From NCBI GenBank assembly GCA_037718865.1, contig JBBJMP010000022.1, positions 35,403-99,402 on the forward strand: a DNA stretch of 64,000 nt, written 5' to 3'. This document shows positions 19,213 through 26,800 of the stretch, in pieces. Positions within the stretch are counted from its first letter, which is position 1. Every line of letters starts with the position of its first letter. Below the pieces are notes generated by a model. The model made no database searches, was not told the origin of the DNA, and was given only the letters and a program-made list of their open reading frames with translations. The DNA is from JADCRZ01 sp037718865. Its GTDB lineage: Bacteria > Bacteroidota > Bacteroidia > Chitinophagales > Chitinophagaceae. The position numbers were made by a program, and so were the translations under genes.

Positions 19213-19665
19213 ATGATTGTTTACAGAATTGGAAGGACTAAATGGAGTAAAGACTTAAATGGCGAAGGTTCCCGGTTAAATGGTGGCAGATGGAACAACA
19301 TTGGAGTGCCTTGTATTTACACATCTTCAAGCAGGGCCCTATCATTACTTGAATACTCGGTACATACTCCCCTGGATATGATTCCTCGAGCGTTAAACTT
19401 CACTGCGTATGAAATTCCAGTAGATCAGATTTTTAAATGTAATGAAGCTATGCTTCCAGGAAATTGGAAACAAATTGCGTATTCACAAGAATGTAAAGAT
19501 TTTGGAAGCAAGCTTTTAGGTCAATACTTAATTATACAATTACCGTCTGTAATACTGCCTTATGAGGTTAATTACCTTTTGAACCCTAATTATACGAACT
19601 TCTTTGAGCTTGTGAAAATTACTGAGATCCTTGATTATTCATATGACCTTCGAATAAAACAGTAA
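19213..19665 (+). CDS. RES-domain toxin (NAD+ phosphorylase or ADP-ribosyltransferase type)
   Basis: 150 residues from ATG 19213 (MIVYRIGRTKWSKDL); a TTG at 19189 would overlap the antitoxin. The RES signature is intact: Arg in NGGRWNNIG, Glu in LEYSVHT, Ser in LPSVILP. RES toxins of this group (MbcT, ParT families) destroy NAD+ or ADP-ribosylate a metabolic enzyme, and are held inactive by the adjacent Xre-family antitoxin. It lies 4 nt after the antitoxin gene, so co-translation is likely. The next gene starts 238 bp further on. Confidence 0.88.
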   Translation: MIVYRIGRTKWSKDLNGEGSRLNGGRWNNIGVPCIYTSSSRALSLLEYSVHTPLDMIPRALNFTAYEIPVDQIFKCNEAMLPGNWKQIAYSQECKDFGSKLLGQYLIIQLPSVILPYEVNYLLNPNYTNFFELVKITEILDYSYDLRIKQ

Positions 19666-19903
19666 GCGCATTAAGGCCTGCAGCCGTTCCTTGACAAAGC
19701 CTTCCAATTTTTTATAATAGTCAAATGAAAGGAGGAAAACTTACTGTTCTTTTGTAAAGTTTTATTTTGAACATAGTGTAATGAATTAAATCACATATCA
19801 CACTAATAAGCCCGTTGGCTGAAACCATAGAAATTTCCTGATACACCGGGAAATCTTTAATATATTTATAAACAGGGCTAATTTCCATAAAAAAATCATC
19901 ATA

Positions 19904-21097
19904 ATGAATCGCAGAAATTTACTTAAGGGATTGTCATTGCTACCTTTGACGGCCGGTTTCGCAAAACCTTTCACAACGGTTGCCGCACCAACAACCAAGC
20001 GGGATCTATATAAAGAACTGGGGGTAACGCCCGTCATCAATGCAGGCGTAACGATGACCTTTCTCTCGGGATCACTCATGATGCCCGAGGTGCTGGATGC
20101 CATCAATTCAACGTCTCATGACTTTGCTAATATGTTTGAACTGCAGGATAAAGTGGGGGAAAAAATTGCCGGGATGCTCCATTGCGAAGCTGCGATGGTC
20201 ACTTCCGGCGCAGCCTGTGCCATGGTATTGGGAACGGCAGCTGCCATTACGGGTACTGACCAGAAAAAAATCAAGGCCCTTCCCAATTTTCCGGGACCAC
20301 GTCCCGAAGTAATCATGCAAAAAACCCATCGTTATCTTTTTGATCAGGCGATCACAACAACGGGTGCACAGATCGTGGAGGTGGAAGGTGCAGATGAAAT
20401 GGAAAAAGCCATAAATTCAAATACGGTTATGGCGCTGTTCTTTAACGCCGCAGAAAAATCAGGCATAACGCATGAAGCGTTCCTGGCCACTGCGAAGCGC
20501 CATAACATTCCCACATTTATCGACGCTGCAGCAGATGTGCCTCCCGTAGAAAATTTATTTAAGTTTCAGAAAATGGGATATGATTTGGTTACATTTTCGG
20601 GTGGCAAGATGATACGTGGTCCTCAAAGCGCTGGATTGCTTTTTGGGCGAAAAGATCTTATCGAAGCCGCCAAGCTCAATCATAGTCCGCATGAAGCGCC
20701 CATCGGCAGGCCAATGAAGGTTAACAAAGAAGAGATGTTTGGTATGTACGCCGCTCTAAAGTCATATATTGAAAGGGATCATAAAAAAGAATGGAATGAT
20801 TGGCTTAACCGTGCAAATAGAATTGCTGCGGTCCTGGACAAAATACCAACGGTTAAAACGGAAACAGTAGTGCCGGAGGGCCAGGCCAATGTATTTCCAA
20901 GCCTAATTGTTCAATGGGATCAGGACAAGATCAGGACTACACCCAAGGAAGTGCTTACAGCGCTGAAGAACGGAACACCCAGCATTGTTGCCAACGGCAG
21001 GGGAAATAAGTTAAGCATTGGTGTTGTGCTGTTACGTCCTGATCAGGTGGATATAGTGGCCAGGCGTGTAAAAGAAGTTCTTGAGCAGAGAGTGTAA
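19904..21097 (+). CDS. Exported SelA-like PLP-dependent lyase, paralogue 1
   Basis: 397 residues. The N-terminus MNRRNLLKGLSLLPLTAGFA is a Tat-like or Sec export signal. The rest is the SelA-related PLP family (TIGR01437-type, fold type I): LYKELGVTPVINAGVT, LQDKVGEKIA, the IDAAADVPPVENL cofactor segment, and SGGKMIRGPQSAG with the Schiff-base Lys at 235. Cytosolic relatives such as DgaE are D-glucosaminate-6-phosphate ammonia-lyases, so an alpha,beta-elimination on an amino acid or amino sugar acid is likely; the substrate is unknown. It is followed 85 nt later by an amidohydrolase. It differs most from the two later paralogues (24612-25832 and 31677-32879). Confidence 0.83.
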   Translation: MNRRNLLKGLSLLPLTAGFAKPFTTVAAPTTKRDLYKELGVTPVINAGVTMTFLSGSLMMPEVLDAINSTSHDFANMFELQDKVGEKIAGMLHCEAAMVTSGAACAMVLGTAAAITGTDQKKIKALPNFPGPRPEVIMQKTHRYLFDQAITTTGAQIVEVEGADEMEKAINSNTVMALFFNAAEKSGITHEAFLATAKRHNIPTFIDAAADVPPVENLFKFQKMGYDLVTFSGGKMIRGPQSAGLLFGRKDLIEAAKLNHSPHEAPIGRPMKVNKEEMFGMYAALKSYIERDHKKEWNDWLNRANRIAAVLDKIPTVKTETVVPEGQANVFPSLIVQWDQDKIRTTPKEVLTALKNGTPSIVANGRGNKLSIGVVLLRPDQVDIVARRVKEVLEQRV

Positions 21098-21099
21098 AA

Positions 21100-21123
21100 C
21101 AAATGTGCGGATTTGCGGATGAG
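21100..21123 (+). repeat. Short tandem 8-mer, partial copies
   Basis: ATGTGCGG followed directly by ATTTGCGG and ATGAGG lies just after the PLP-gene stop. The same motif recurs near 22462-22481 as tandem copies of AATGTGCG. Similar short tandem motifs are frequent in Bacteroidota intergenic DNA. Confidence 0.35.
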
Positions 21124-21182
21124 GAAGAAAGTATCTACTTCTAGCAAGAACCACTATTTAAACAGACAATAAATTTCAGTAA

Positions 21183-22463
21183 ATGATAAAATATTATTTC
21201 GTTCTTTCCATTTCAATAATATCAGTGTTTCTACAGGCGCAGCAATATCATATAGTAATCAAGGACGGACATATCATTGATCCTAAAAACAATATCGATG
21301 GCATAATGGACATTGCCATCAACAACGGGAAAATAGTTCAGGTAGGCAAAAATATAGATGCCAAAGGAGCCTTACAGGTAGTCAACGCCAAAGGGCTGTA
21401 CGTTACGCCCGGATTAGTAGACATGCATTCACATAATTTTTTCGGTGTTGAACCTGATCACCAGTATCAAAACGGCAACCTTGCACTACCGCCTGACGGC
21501 TTTACGTTTCGTAGCGGGGTGACCACTGTAGTAGACGCAGGAAGCTCGGGGTGGCGCACCTTCCCTACCTTTAAAGCACAGACCATAGATCAATCCCAAA
21601 CCCGGGTACTTGCATTTTTGAACATTGTGGGTGAAGGGATGAGAGGCGGATATGAGCAGAACGCCAACGATATGGATGCTAAAATGTCGGCGCTTGTCGC
21701 CCGGCGTTATAAAGACCTGATTGTTGGTTTTAAACTTGCCCATTACGAAGGGCATGATTGGGCACCGGTAGACAAGGCTGTAGAAGCCGGCAAACAGGCA
21801 GGAGGATTACCGGTAATGGTGGATTTCGGTGGCGCCAACCCTCCCCTCCCTATTGAAGAATTATTCCTCAGGCACCTGCGCCCCGGAGATATCTTTACGC
21901 ATTGTTTCGGACAACTGGCAAGCAGGGAATTTATAGTAGATACACAGACCCGTAAAGTAAAGCCCTTTGTACATGAGGCAAGGAAAAGGGGAATTATTTT
22001 CGATGTGGGCTACGGAGGGATCAGCTTTGCCTATTCTCAGGCTATCCCGGCGATCAAGGAAGGGTTCTATCCCAACTCAATCAGCACGGATATTCATGTC
22101 GGAAGCATGAATAACGCCATGAAAGACATGCTCACCACCATGTCTAAATTTCTTGCCATGGGCATGGACCTGAAAAGCGTTATCACGGCCAGTACCTGGA
22201 ATCCGGCCAGGATAATAAAGCGCGAGGAACTGGGGAATCTTTCCGTAGGATCAGAAGCGGATGTTGCCATACTTAATGTAAGGGAAGGTAAATTCGGGCT
22301 GTTTGATTATACGGGCTATAAAATAGAAACAAACAAAAGGCTGGAATGTGAAATGACCATACGAAACGGCAGAATCGTTTACGATTTTAACGGAATAGCC
22401 AACCCGGTTACGGTTCCCAGACGGGCGGTTGTTAATGCACAGGAAAGGTCTAGAACAAATTAA
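21183..22463 (+). CDS. Exported amidohydrolase, EF_0837/cog3964-type, paralogue 1
   Basis: 426 residues. Sec signal (residues 1-20). The start of the metal site is VDMHSHNFFG; FVGFKLAHYEGH, FTHCFGQLASRE and ISTDIHVGSMNN hold the other expected ligands (Lys/His, His, Asp). The IIDPKNNIDGIMDIAI strand pair is typical of this subfamily. Characterised cog3964 members hydrolyse acetyl-(R)-mandelate and related acetyl esters, and genomic partners are SelA-like PLP enzymes, as here. I infer that it removes an acyl group outside the cytoplasm before the PLP enzyme acts. It has about 65% similarity by eye to the second copy at 33034-34293, with the same signature motifs. Confidence 0.85.
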   Translation: MIKYYFVLSISIISVFLQAQQYHIVIKDGHIIDPKNNIDGIMDIAINNGKIVQVGKNIDAKGALQVVNAKGLYVTPGLVDMHSHNFFGVEPDHQYQNGNLALPPDGFTFRSGVTTVVDAGSSGWRTFPTFKAQTIDQSQTRVLAFLNIVGEGMRGGYEQNANDMDAKMSALVARRYKDLIVGFKLAHYEGHDWAPVDKAVEAGKQAGGLPVMVDFGGANPPLPIEELFLRHLRPGDIFTHCFGQLASREFIVDTQTRKVKPFVHEARKRGIIFDVGYGGISFAYSQAIPAIKEGFYPNSISTDIHVGSMNNAMKDMLTTMSKFLAMGMDLKSVITASTWNPARIIKREELGNLSVGSEADVAILNVREGKFGLFDYTGYKIETNKRLECEMTIRNGRIVYDFNGIANPVTVPRRAVVNAQERSRTN

Positions 22464-22481
22464 TGTGCGAATGTGCGAATG
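22462..22481 (+). repeat. Tandem AATGTGCG repeat
   Basis: Two perfect 8-bp units, AATGTGCG, followed by AATG begin at the stop codon of the amidohydrolase. They form part of a repeat-rich spacer that continues with the element at 22492-22697. Confidence 0.45.
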
Positions 22482-22491
22482 AAGTAAATCA

Positions 22492-22697
22492 CTTTTCCTG
22501 TCATTTCGCAGGTCGCCGTAGCTGGTTCTTTAACCTAAGGCAATTTTGCAAGGCGACCGGAGAAATCCCTTCAGAGCAGGCTGTCAATATTCTGGAAGGC
22601 TGTTTATTAAATACAGCGCGCAAAAATGTTTGGGGATCTCGCCGTGACATTCTTCAAATTTAAACGCTCGATGGGCTCATTGGAGATGACAAAAGAG
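22492..22697. repeat. MITE-like interspersed repeat with imperfect terminal inverted repeats
   Basis: The left end CTTTTCCTGTCATTTC and the right end GGAGATGACAAAAGAG are imperfect inverted repeats; GTCAT/ATGAC form the core. The middle contains further arms (GGTCGCC near 22511 and GGCGACC near 22552). Bacteroidota genomes often carry such GTCATTTC...GGAGAT elements as non-coding interspersed repeats. An ORF (22463-22663) crossing it has no protein-like character. No transposase is nearby. Confidence 0.45.
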
Positions 22698-22744
22698 TGA
22701 GAAGTGCGTTAATGGATTTCGCAGTATAAACATCATGATCTTAC

Positions 22745-24568
22745 ATGAAAGATAAATATTTACTTCTACAAGTCCTGTTTAGGGACAGGCCTGTCCTTCC
22801 AAAGAGTCTTGCTTCTATTATCTTTTTGTTTGCATTATTTTCTTTCATCAGCTTTTCATCATCTGTTGAAAACACGGATGCCCCTGTTGTTTCGCAAAAT
22901 AACGGAGAATTATTTCTTCCTGACGGATTCCAGGCTGTTATTGTGGTAGACAGTTTACCCGGCCGCGCCAGGCACCTTGCCGTCCATCATAACGGTGATG
23001 TCTATGTCAAGTTGAGGTTCCCGGATTCAGTAGGGGGGAATGTTGCCTTAAGAGATACCAACGGCGACGGAAAATCGGATATCATTGAAAAGTTTGCAGA
23101 CTATGAAGACAAAGGCAGTTATGGAACGGCGATGAGGATCTATAATGGCTATCTTTATTTCAGTTCAGAATTAAACGTGTACAGGCAGAGAATAACCGAG
23201 GGAAGCCTGGTCCCTCAGGACAAACCGGAATTGATCGTTGCGGATGACCATCCGCATGGCAGGCATGAACATGATGCAAAGCCGATTACCTTTGATGATT
23301 CCGGACATATCTATGTTCCTTTCGGGGCCCCGTCCAATACTTGCCAGGAACAGAATCGCAGGCCGGGTTCGCCGGGCATACCTGATTGTCCCCTGCTGAA
23401 AGATCATGCAGGGATCTGGCAATTCGATGCCTATAAACCCGGACAGACACAGAAAGACGGTATTAGGTTTGCGACAGGGTTAAGAAGCATTGTTGCCATG
23501 GATTGGAACAGCGCCGATCAAAATTTGTACTGTGTTATGCATGGCAGGGATGACCTGCATTTATTATGGCCTGAATTATTCAGCCGATGGCAAAGTGCCG
23601 TATTTCCGGCAGAAGAATTTTTTAAAATACAGAAAGGAGCAGATGCCGGATGGCCATATTATTATTATGACCAGATCCAGAAAAAGAAATTGCTTAATCC
23701 GGAATATGGAGGTGACGGAAAAAAAGCCGGGGAAGGAGTAAAATATACCCAGCCTTTAATCGGTTTCCCTGCGCACTGGGCTCCTAACGACCTGTTTTTT
23801 TATACCGGGAATCAATTTCCCGGGCGGTATAAGAATGGAGCCTTTATTGCTTTTCATGGTTCCACTAACCGTGGCCCCTACCCGCAGTCAGGCTTTTTTA
23901 TCGGTTTTGTGCCTTTTAAAAAGGGAAAGCCCTCGGGCTCTGTTGAGATCTTTGCGGATGGCTTTGCGCAGGTTGAACCTTTGATCAGCGTAAGTGATGC
24001 AGTCTACAGGCCGATGGGAATAGCAATGGGCCCCGATGGTTCCTTATATATCAGTGATACGGAAAAAGGAAAGATTTGGAAGATCAGTTACCCGGGCAAC
24101 AAGTCTGCATTCAGAAAGGCTCATCTGGCAGGCATGGAGAAAAGAAAACTTCTACCACACATAAGAACTCCACACGAAATTAAAGACAACCTTATCACTG
24201 GGATGGCAACCGGTGGGGAAAAGGTGTATAACACGTATTGCGTTTCCTGCCATCAACTCAATGGCAAAGGCGACGGGAACAGGTTTCCCCCACTGGATAG
24301 TTCTGAATGGGTAATTGGAAACAAAAGAGGCGATAAAGATAAGCTCATCATCCTGCTTCTGCAAGGCCTTGAGGGACCTATAGAAGTTAAGGGAAAACCG
24401 TACAACAATACTATGCCTGCGCACAATTTCTTAAGCGACGAAGATGCAGCACTTGTTCTTACTTATATCAGGAATAATTTTGGCAACAAGGGAACGGCCA
24501 TATCCGCGGTAGATGTAAATCAGGTGAGAAGGGTTTTACCTTCAGATGAGTCGCAGAAGCAGAAATGA
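22745..24568 (+). CDS. Exported sorbosone-dehydrogenase-like PQQ propeller fused to cytochrome c
   Basis: 607 residues. Signal anchor at about residues 20-42. Residues 50-460 form a glucose/sorbosone dehydrogenase-like beta-propeller: LPDGFQAVIVVDSLPGRARH, GYLYFSSELNVYRQ, and DHAGIWQF with the usual YISDTEKGKIWKI C-terminal blade. The C-terminal haem domain has C499-VSC-H503 (YCVSCHQLNGKGDG) and the later Met-containing segment NTMPAHNFLSDEDAALVL. Such fusions oxidise a sugar or alcohol in the periplasm and pass electrons to the haem. PQQ dependence is a family inference. It lies between a plus-strand amidohydrolase and a convergent PLP gene, so it probably serves this locus. Confidence 0.82.
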   Translation: MKDKYLLLQVLFRDRPVLPKSLASIIFLFALFSFISFSSSVENTDAPVVSQNNGELFLPDGFQAVIVVDSLPGRARHLAVHHNGDVYVKLRFPDSVGGNVALRDTNGDGKSDIIEKFADYEDKGSYGTAMRIYNGYLYFSSELNVYRQRITEGSLVPQDKPELIVADDHPHGRHEHDAKPITFDDSGHIYVPFGAPSNTCQEQNRRPGSPGIPDCPLLKDHAGIWQFDAYKPGQTQKDGIRFATGLRSIVAMDWNSADQNLYCVMHGRDDLHLLWPELFSRWQSAVFPAEEFFKIQKGADAGWPYYYYDQIQKKKLLNPEYGGDGKKAGEGVKYTQPLIGFPAHWAPNDLFFYTGNQFPGRYKNGAFIAFHGSTNRGPYPQSGFFIGFVPFKKGKPSGSVEIFADGFAQVEPLISVSDAVYRPMGIAMGPDGSLYISDTEKGKIWKISYPGNKSAFRKAHLAGMEKRKLLPHIRTPHEIKDNLITGMATGGEKVYNTYCVSCHQLNGKGDGNRFPPLDSSEWVIGNKRGDKDKLIILLLQGLEGPIEVKGKPYNNTMPAHNFLSDEDAALVLTYIRNNFGNKGTAISAVDVNQVRRVLPSDESQKQK

Positions 24569-24611
24569 GCAGCTTTGCGTCACTGGCAGAAGCTGATACT
24601 TCAAAGCAACA

Positions 24612-25832
24612 TTACACGAATGCTTTTCTAAGCTCTTCCTTAATTCGCCCTGCTACAATTTTCTCCTGGCCGGCTTTCATCATCCATGGAGAAACGGTAA
24701 TGGAATTTTTTTCTCCTCCATAGGCCTCAATAGAAGGATTGCCCTTGCTCAATGCCTCCAGTAAATCCTTGCCGGAAAGTGTAATCTTTGCTACATCCCA
24801 GGAGATCTTCAGCGTCGGAGTATGGTTAGCTATCGGAGGAACATATACATTGGTCGTGACACCGGAAACAGATTTAACGGCATTATCGATGACTGCTACC
24901 CGGTCTTCCCATTCCTTCCACTCCTTTTCATGATCCTGGTTCACATATCTTTCCAAAGCCACATACATGCCCAGGATCTCTTCTTTGTTTACCTTCAACC
25001 CTCGACCAATGGTTCCGCCCCGCGGAGGTGAACTTAATCGTGCAGCGGCTATGATATCTTTTTTTCCCATTAGCAGTCCTGCACTTTGCGGTCCGCGAAT
25101 GGCTTTACCACCGGAGATGGCCACCACGCTATACCCCATGTCATTAAATGCCCAAAGGTTTGATACCGGCGGAACATCAGCCGCGATATCGATCGTGGCC
25201 GGAAGGTTGTGCTTCCGCGCAAGCGCCACCCATTCCTCCTGCATGATCCTGCCCTGCAATGCATTGCAATTCAGGAAATGCATCGCAGCGGTTTTTTCAT
25301 TTACAGCCTTATCTACATCCTCCGCCGTTTCTACATAGACCAGCTTTGCTCCACAATTGATAAAGGCATGATTGTAATGGATCTGGTGGCCTTTCTGCAG
25401 GATAATCTCAGACTTCATACCTCCTGCTTCCAGGTTAGGCAGCTGTTCAACTTTCTTTTCGTCCATCCCTGTAAGGATTCCAGCCATACCTAATGTCAAA
25501 GCGGCGAAAGCGCCCGAGGTCACTGTGGCTGCTTCTGCGTGGGTCATCGCAGCAATCCGCTCACCAACCTTATCCTGCAGTTCATCGATCATGCAAAAAT
25601 CTCCGGAATGATCTTTAATTGTTTCGAGTACATAATCATGCATCAGGGACCCCGTCATAAAAGTGATGGTCCCCCGGGCATTGATAAAAGTGCGTACACC
25701 CAGTTCTTTAAACAGGTTACGTTTAGACTTCCCCGAAGCCGCTATCGTTTTTAAAGAGGGAACCATACTTCCGCCTATCCCTCCAAAAAAAGGCAGTAAA
25801 GAAAGGTGTTTGATGATGTCTCTGCGTTTCAT
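24612..25832 (-). CDS. Exported SelA-like PLP-dependent lyase, paralogue 2
   Basis: 406 residues. The N-terminus has MKRRDIIKHL then LLPFFGGIGG, a Tat-like signal. Domain motifs match the first copy: LFKELGVRTFINARG, DELQDKVGERIA, IDIAADVPPVSNL and SGGKAIRGPQSAG with the PLP Lys at residue 243, then RLSSPPRGGTIGRG, a motif absent from paralogue 1. It closely resembles the third copy (31677-32879). It is transcribed from the minus strand with a RidA-family gene 11 nt upstream (25844-26389), so the two form an operon divergent from the SusC gene. Activity is expected to generate enamine/imine products that RidA hydrolyses. Confidence 0.84.
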   Translation of the reverse strand: MKRRDIIKHLSLLPFFGGIGGSMVPSLKTIAASGKSKRNLFKELGVRTFINARGTITFMTGSLMHDYVLETIKDHSGDFCMIDELQDKVGERIAAMTHAEAATVTSGAFAALTLGMAGILTGMDEKKVEQLPNLEAGGMKSEIILQKGHQIHYNHAFINCGAKLVYVETAEDVDKAVNEKTAAMHFLNCNALQGRIMQEEWVALARKHNLPATIDIAADVPPVSNLWAFNDMGYSVVAISGGKAIRGPQSAGLLMGKKDIIAAARLSSPPRGGTIGRGLKVNKEEILGMYVALERYVNQDHEKEWKEWEDRVAVIDNAVKSVSGVTTNVYVPPIANHTPTLKISWDVAKITLSGKDLLEALSKGNPSIEAYGGEKNSITVSPWMMKAGQEKIVAGRIKEELRKAFV

Positions 25833-25843
25833 GATTTACCTTA

Positions 25844-26389
25844 TTACTTTTTTAGTTCAACGATCATTTCAATCTCTACCGCAATATTTGAAGGAAGCGA
25901 ACTCACGCCAACGGAGGAACGCGCATGTTTTCCACTTTCCCCGAATACCTCGACCATCAAATCTGAAAACCCATTGATCACCTGGGAATGACGTTCAAAA
26001 GACGGGACCGCGTTCACCATCCCCAAAACCTTTACTATACTTTTTACCTTATTCAGGTCTTTAATCGTACTTTTTAAAGTCGACAGCAAGGAAATGCCTA
26101 CTAACCTGGCAGCTTGTTGTCCCTGTTCTAAGGTTAGATCACTTCCCAACTTACCAGTTACCTGCCCACCTTCCGGTTTATCCGGTCCATGTCCTGAAAG
26201 ATATACAAGATTTCCGATGCGACGTGCCTTGAGATAATTGGCTGTTGGTGAGGAAGGGGTAATCAGGTTGATCCCCAATTCTTTTAATTTGATTTCTACG
26301 CCGGCCGGTTTATTCTGCGCACCGACATCTTCCGTTGCTTTTAGCATGAGGAACAGGAAAATAAAAAACACCATGGTTAACTTACTCAT
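25844..26389 (-). CDS. Secreted RidA-family enamine/imine deaminase, Sec type
   Basis: 181 residues. A Sec signal (residues 1-24, ending VGAQ) is unusual, since RidA proteins are normally cytosolic. The body is a YjgF/RidA_1-type domain: LVYLSGHGPDKPEGG, TLEQGQQAARL, VLGMVNAVPSFERHSQ and the active-site ARSSVGVSSLPSN with the conserved Arg, then EIEMIVEL. RidA hydrolyses reactive 2-aminoacrylate-type enamines released by PLP lyases. It lies 11 nt upstream of PLP paralogue 2. I infer that it works outside the cytoplasm with that enzyme, a setting I have not seen described for RidA. Confidence 0.86.
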   Translation of the reverse strand: MSKLTMVFFIFLFLMLKATEDVGAQNKPAGVEIKLKELGINLITPSSPTANYLKARRIGNLVYLSGHGPDKPEGGQVTGKLGSDLTLEQGQQAARLVGISLLSTLKSTIKDLNKVKSIVKVLGMVNAVPSFERHSQVINGFSDLMVEVFGESGKHARSSVGVSSLPSNIAVEIEMIVELKK

Positions 26390-26800
26390 CTAAGCAATTT
26401 AGCAAACTTCATGGGAGAAATGTTCAATACCGGACAGTCATTTTAGCGACCAAATAAAATTACGGTTTTAATTTTTTTTCGTTAACAATAAAAATTAATT
26501 TACATTTAATATACTTCTACTTGTAGTCTTCAAAAGCTATATTCGATATCCTTCAACGCCTGGTTAATAATATAAGACCTCAACTAGAAATAGCTGATTC
26601 ATGCTTGAACAAAAGAGGTGTGCATTGCAGAAAGATTGAAGTCTGACACCATGCATTGAGGTAATTTCCGGTAGCACTTTTATACGTTTGGTTGACCGGA
26701 TCTTATCATAAAAACGTGCAAACCGACTGGATCGATTACCTGCCTGATATAAAAGCTGCCTATTTATAAGAGGAAATTAATACAACTAAAACTGACATTT
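26390..26800. promoter_or_regulatory. 411-bp divergent region with candidate SusC promoter
   Basis: This AT-rich, gene-free stretch separates the minus-strand RidA/PLP operon from the plus-strand SusC/SusD genes. TACGTTTG at 26683-26690 matches the Bacteroidota -7 consensus; a TTG at 26656-26658 lies 24 nt upstream, slightly too far. The candidate start would give a 5' leader of about 100 nt for SusC. No hairpin or small ORF is supported. Confidence 0.33.

Noticed and set aside
22463..22663. 66-codon plus-strand ORF after amidohydrolase 1
   Set aside because: It runs through the interspersed repeat and has no protein-like signal or motif.
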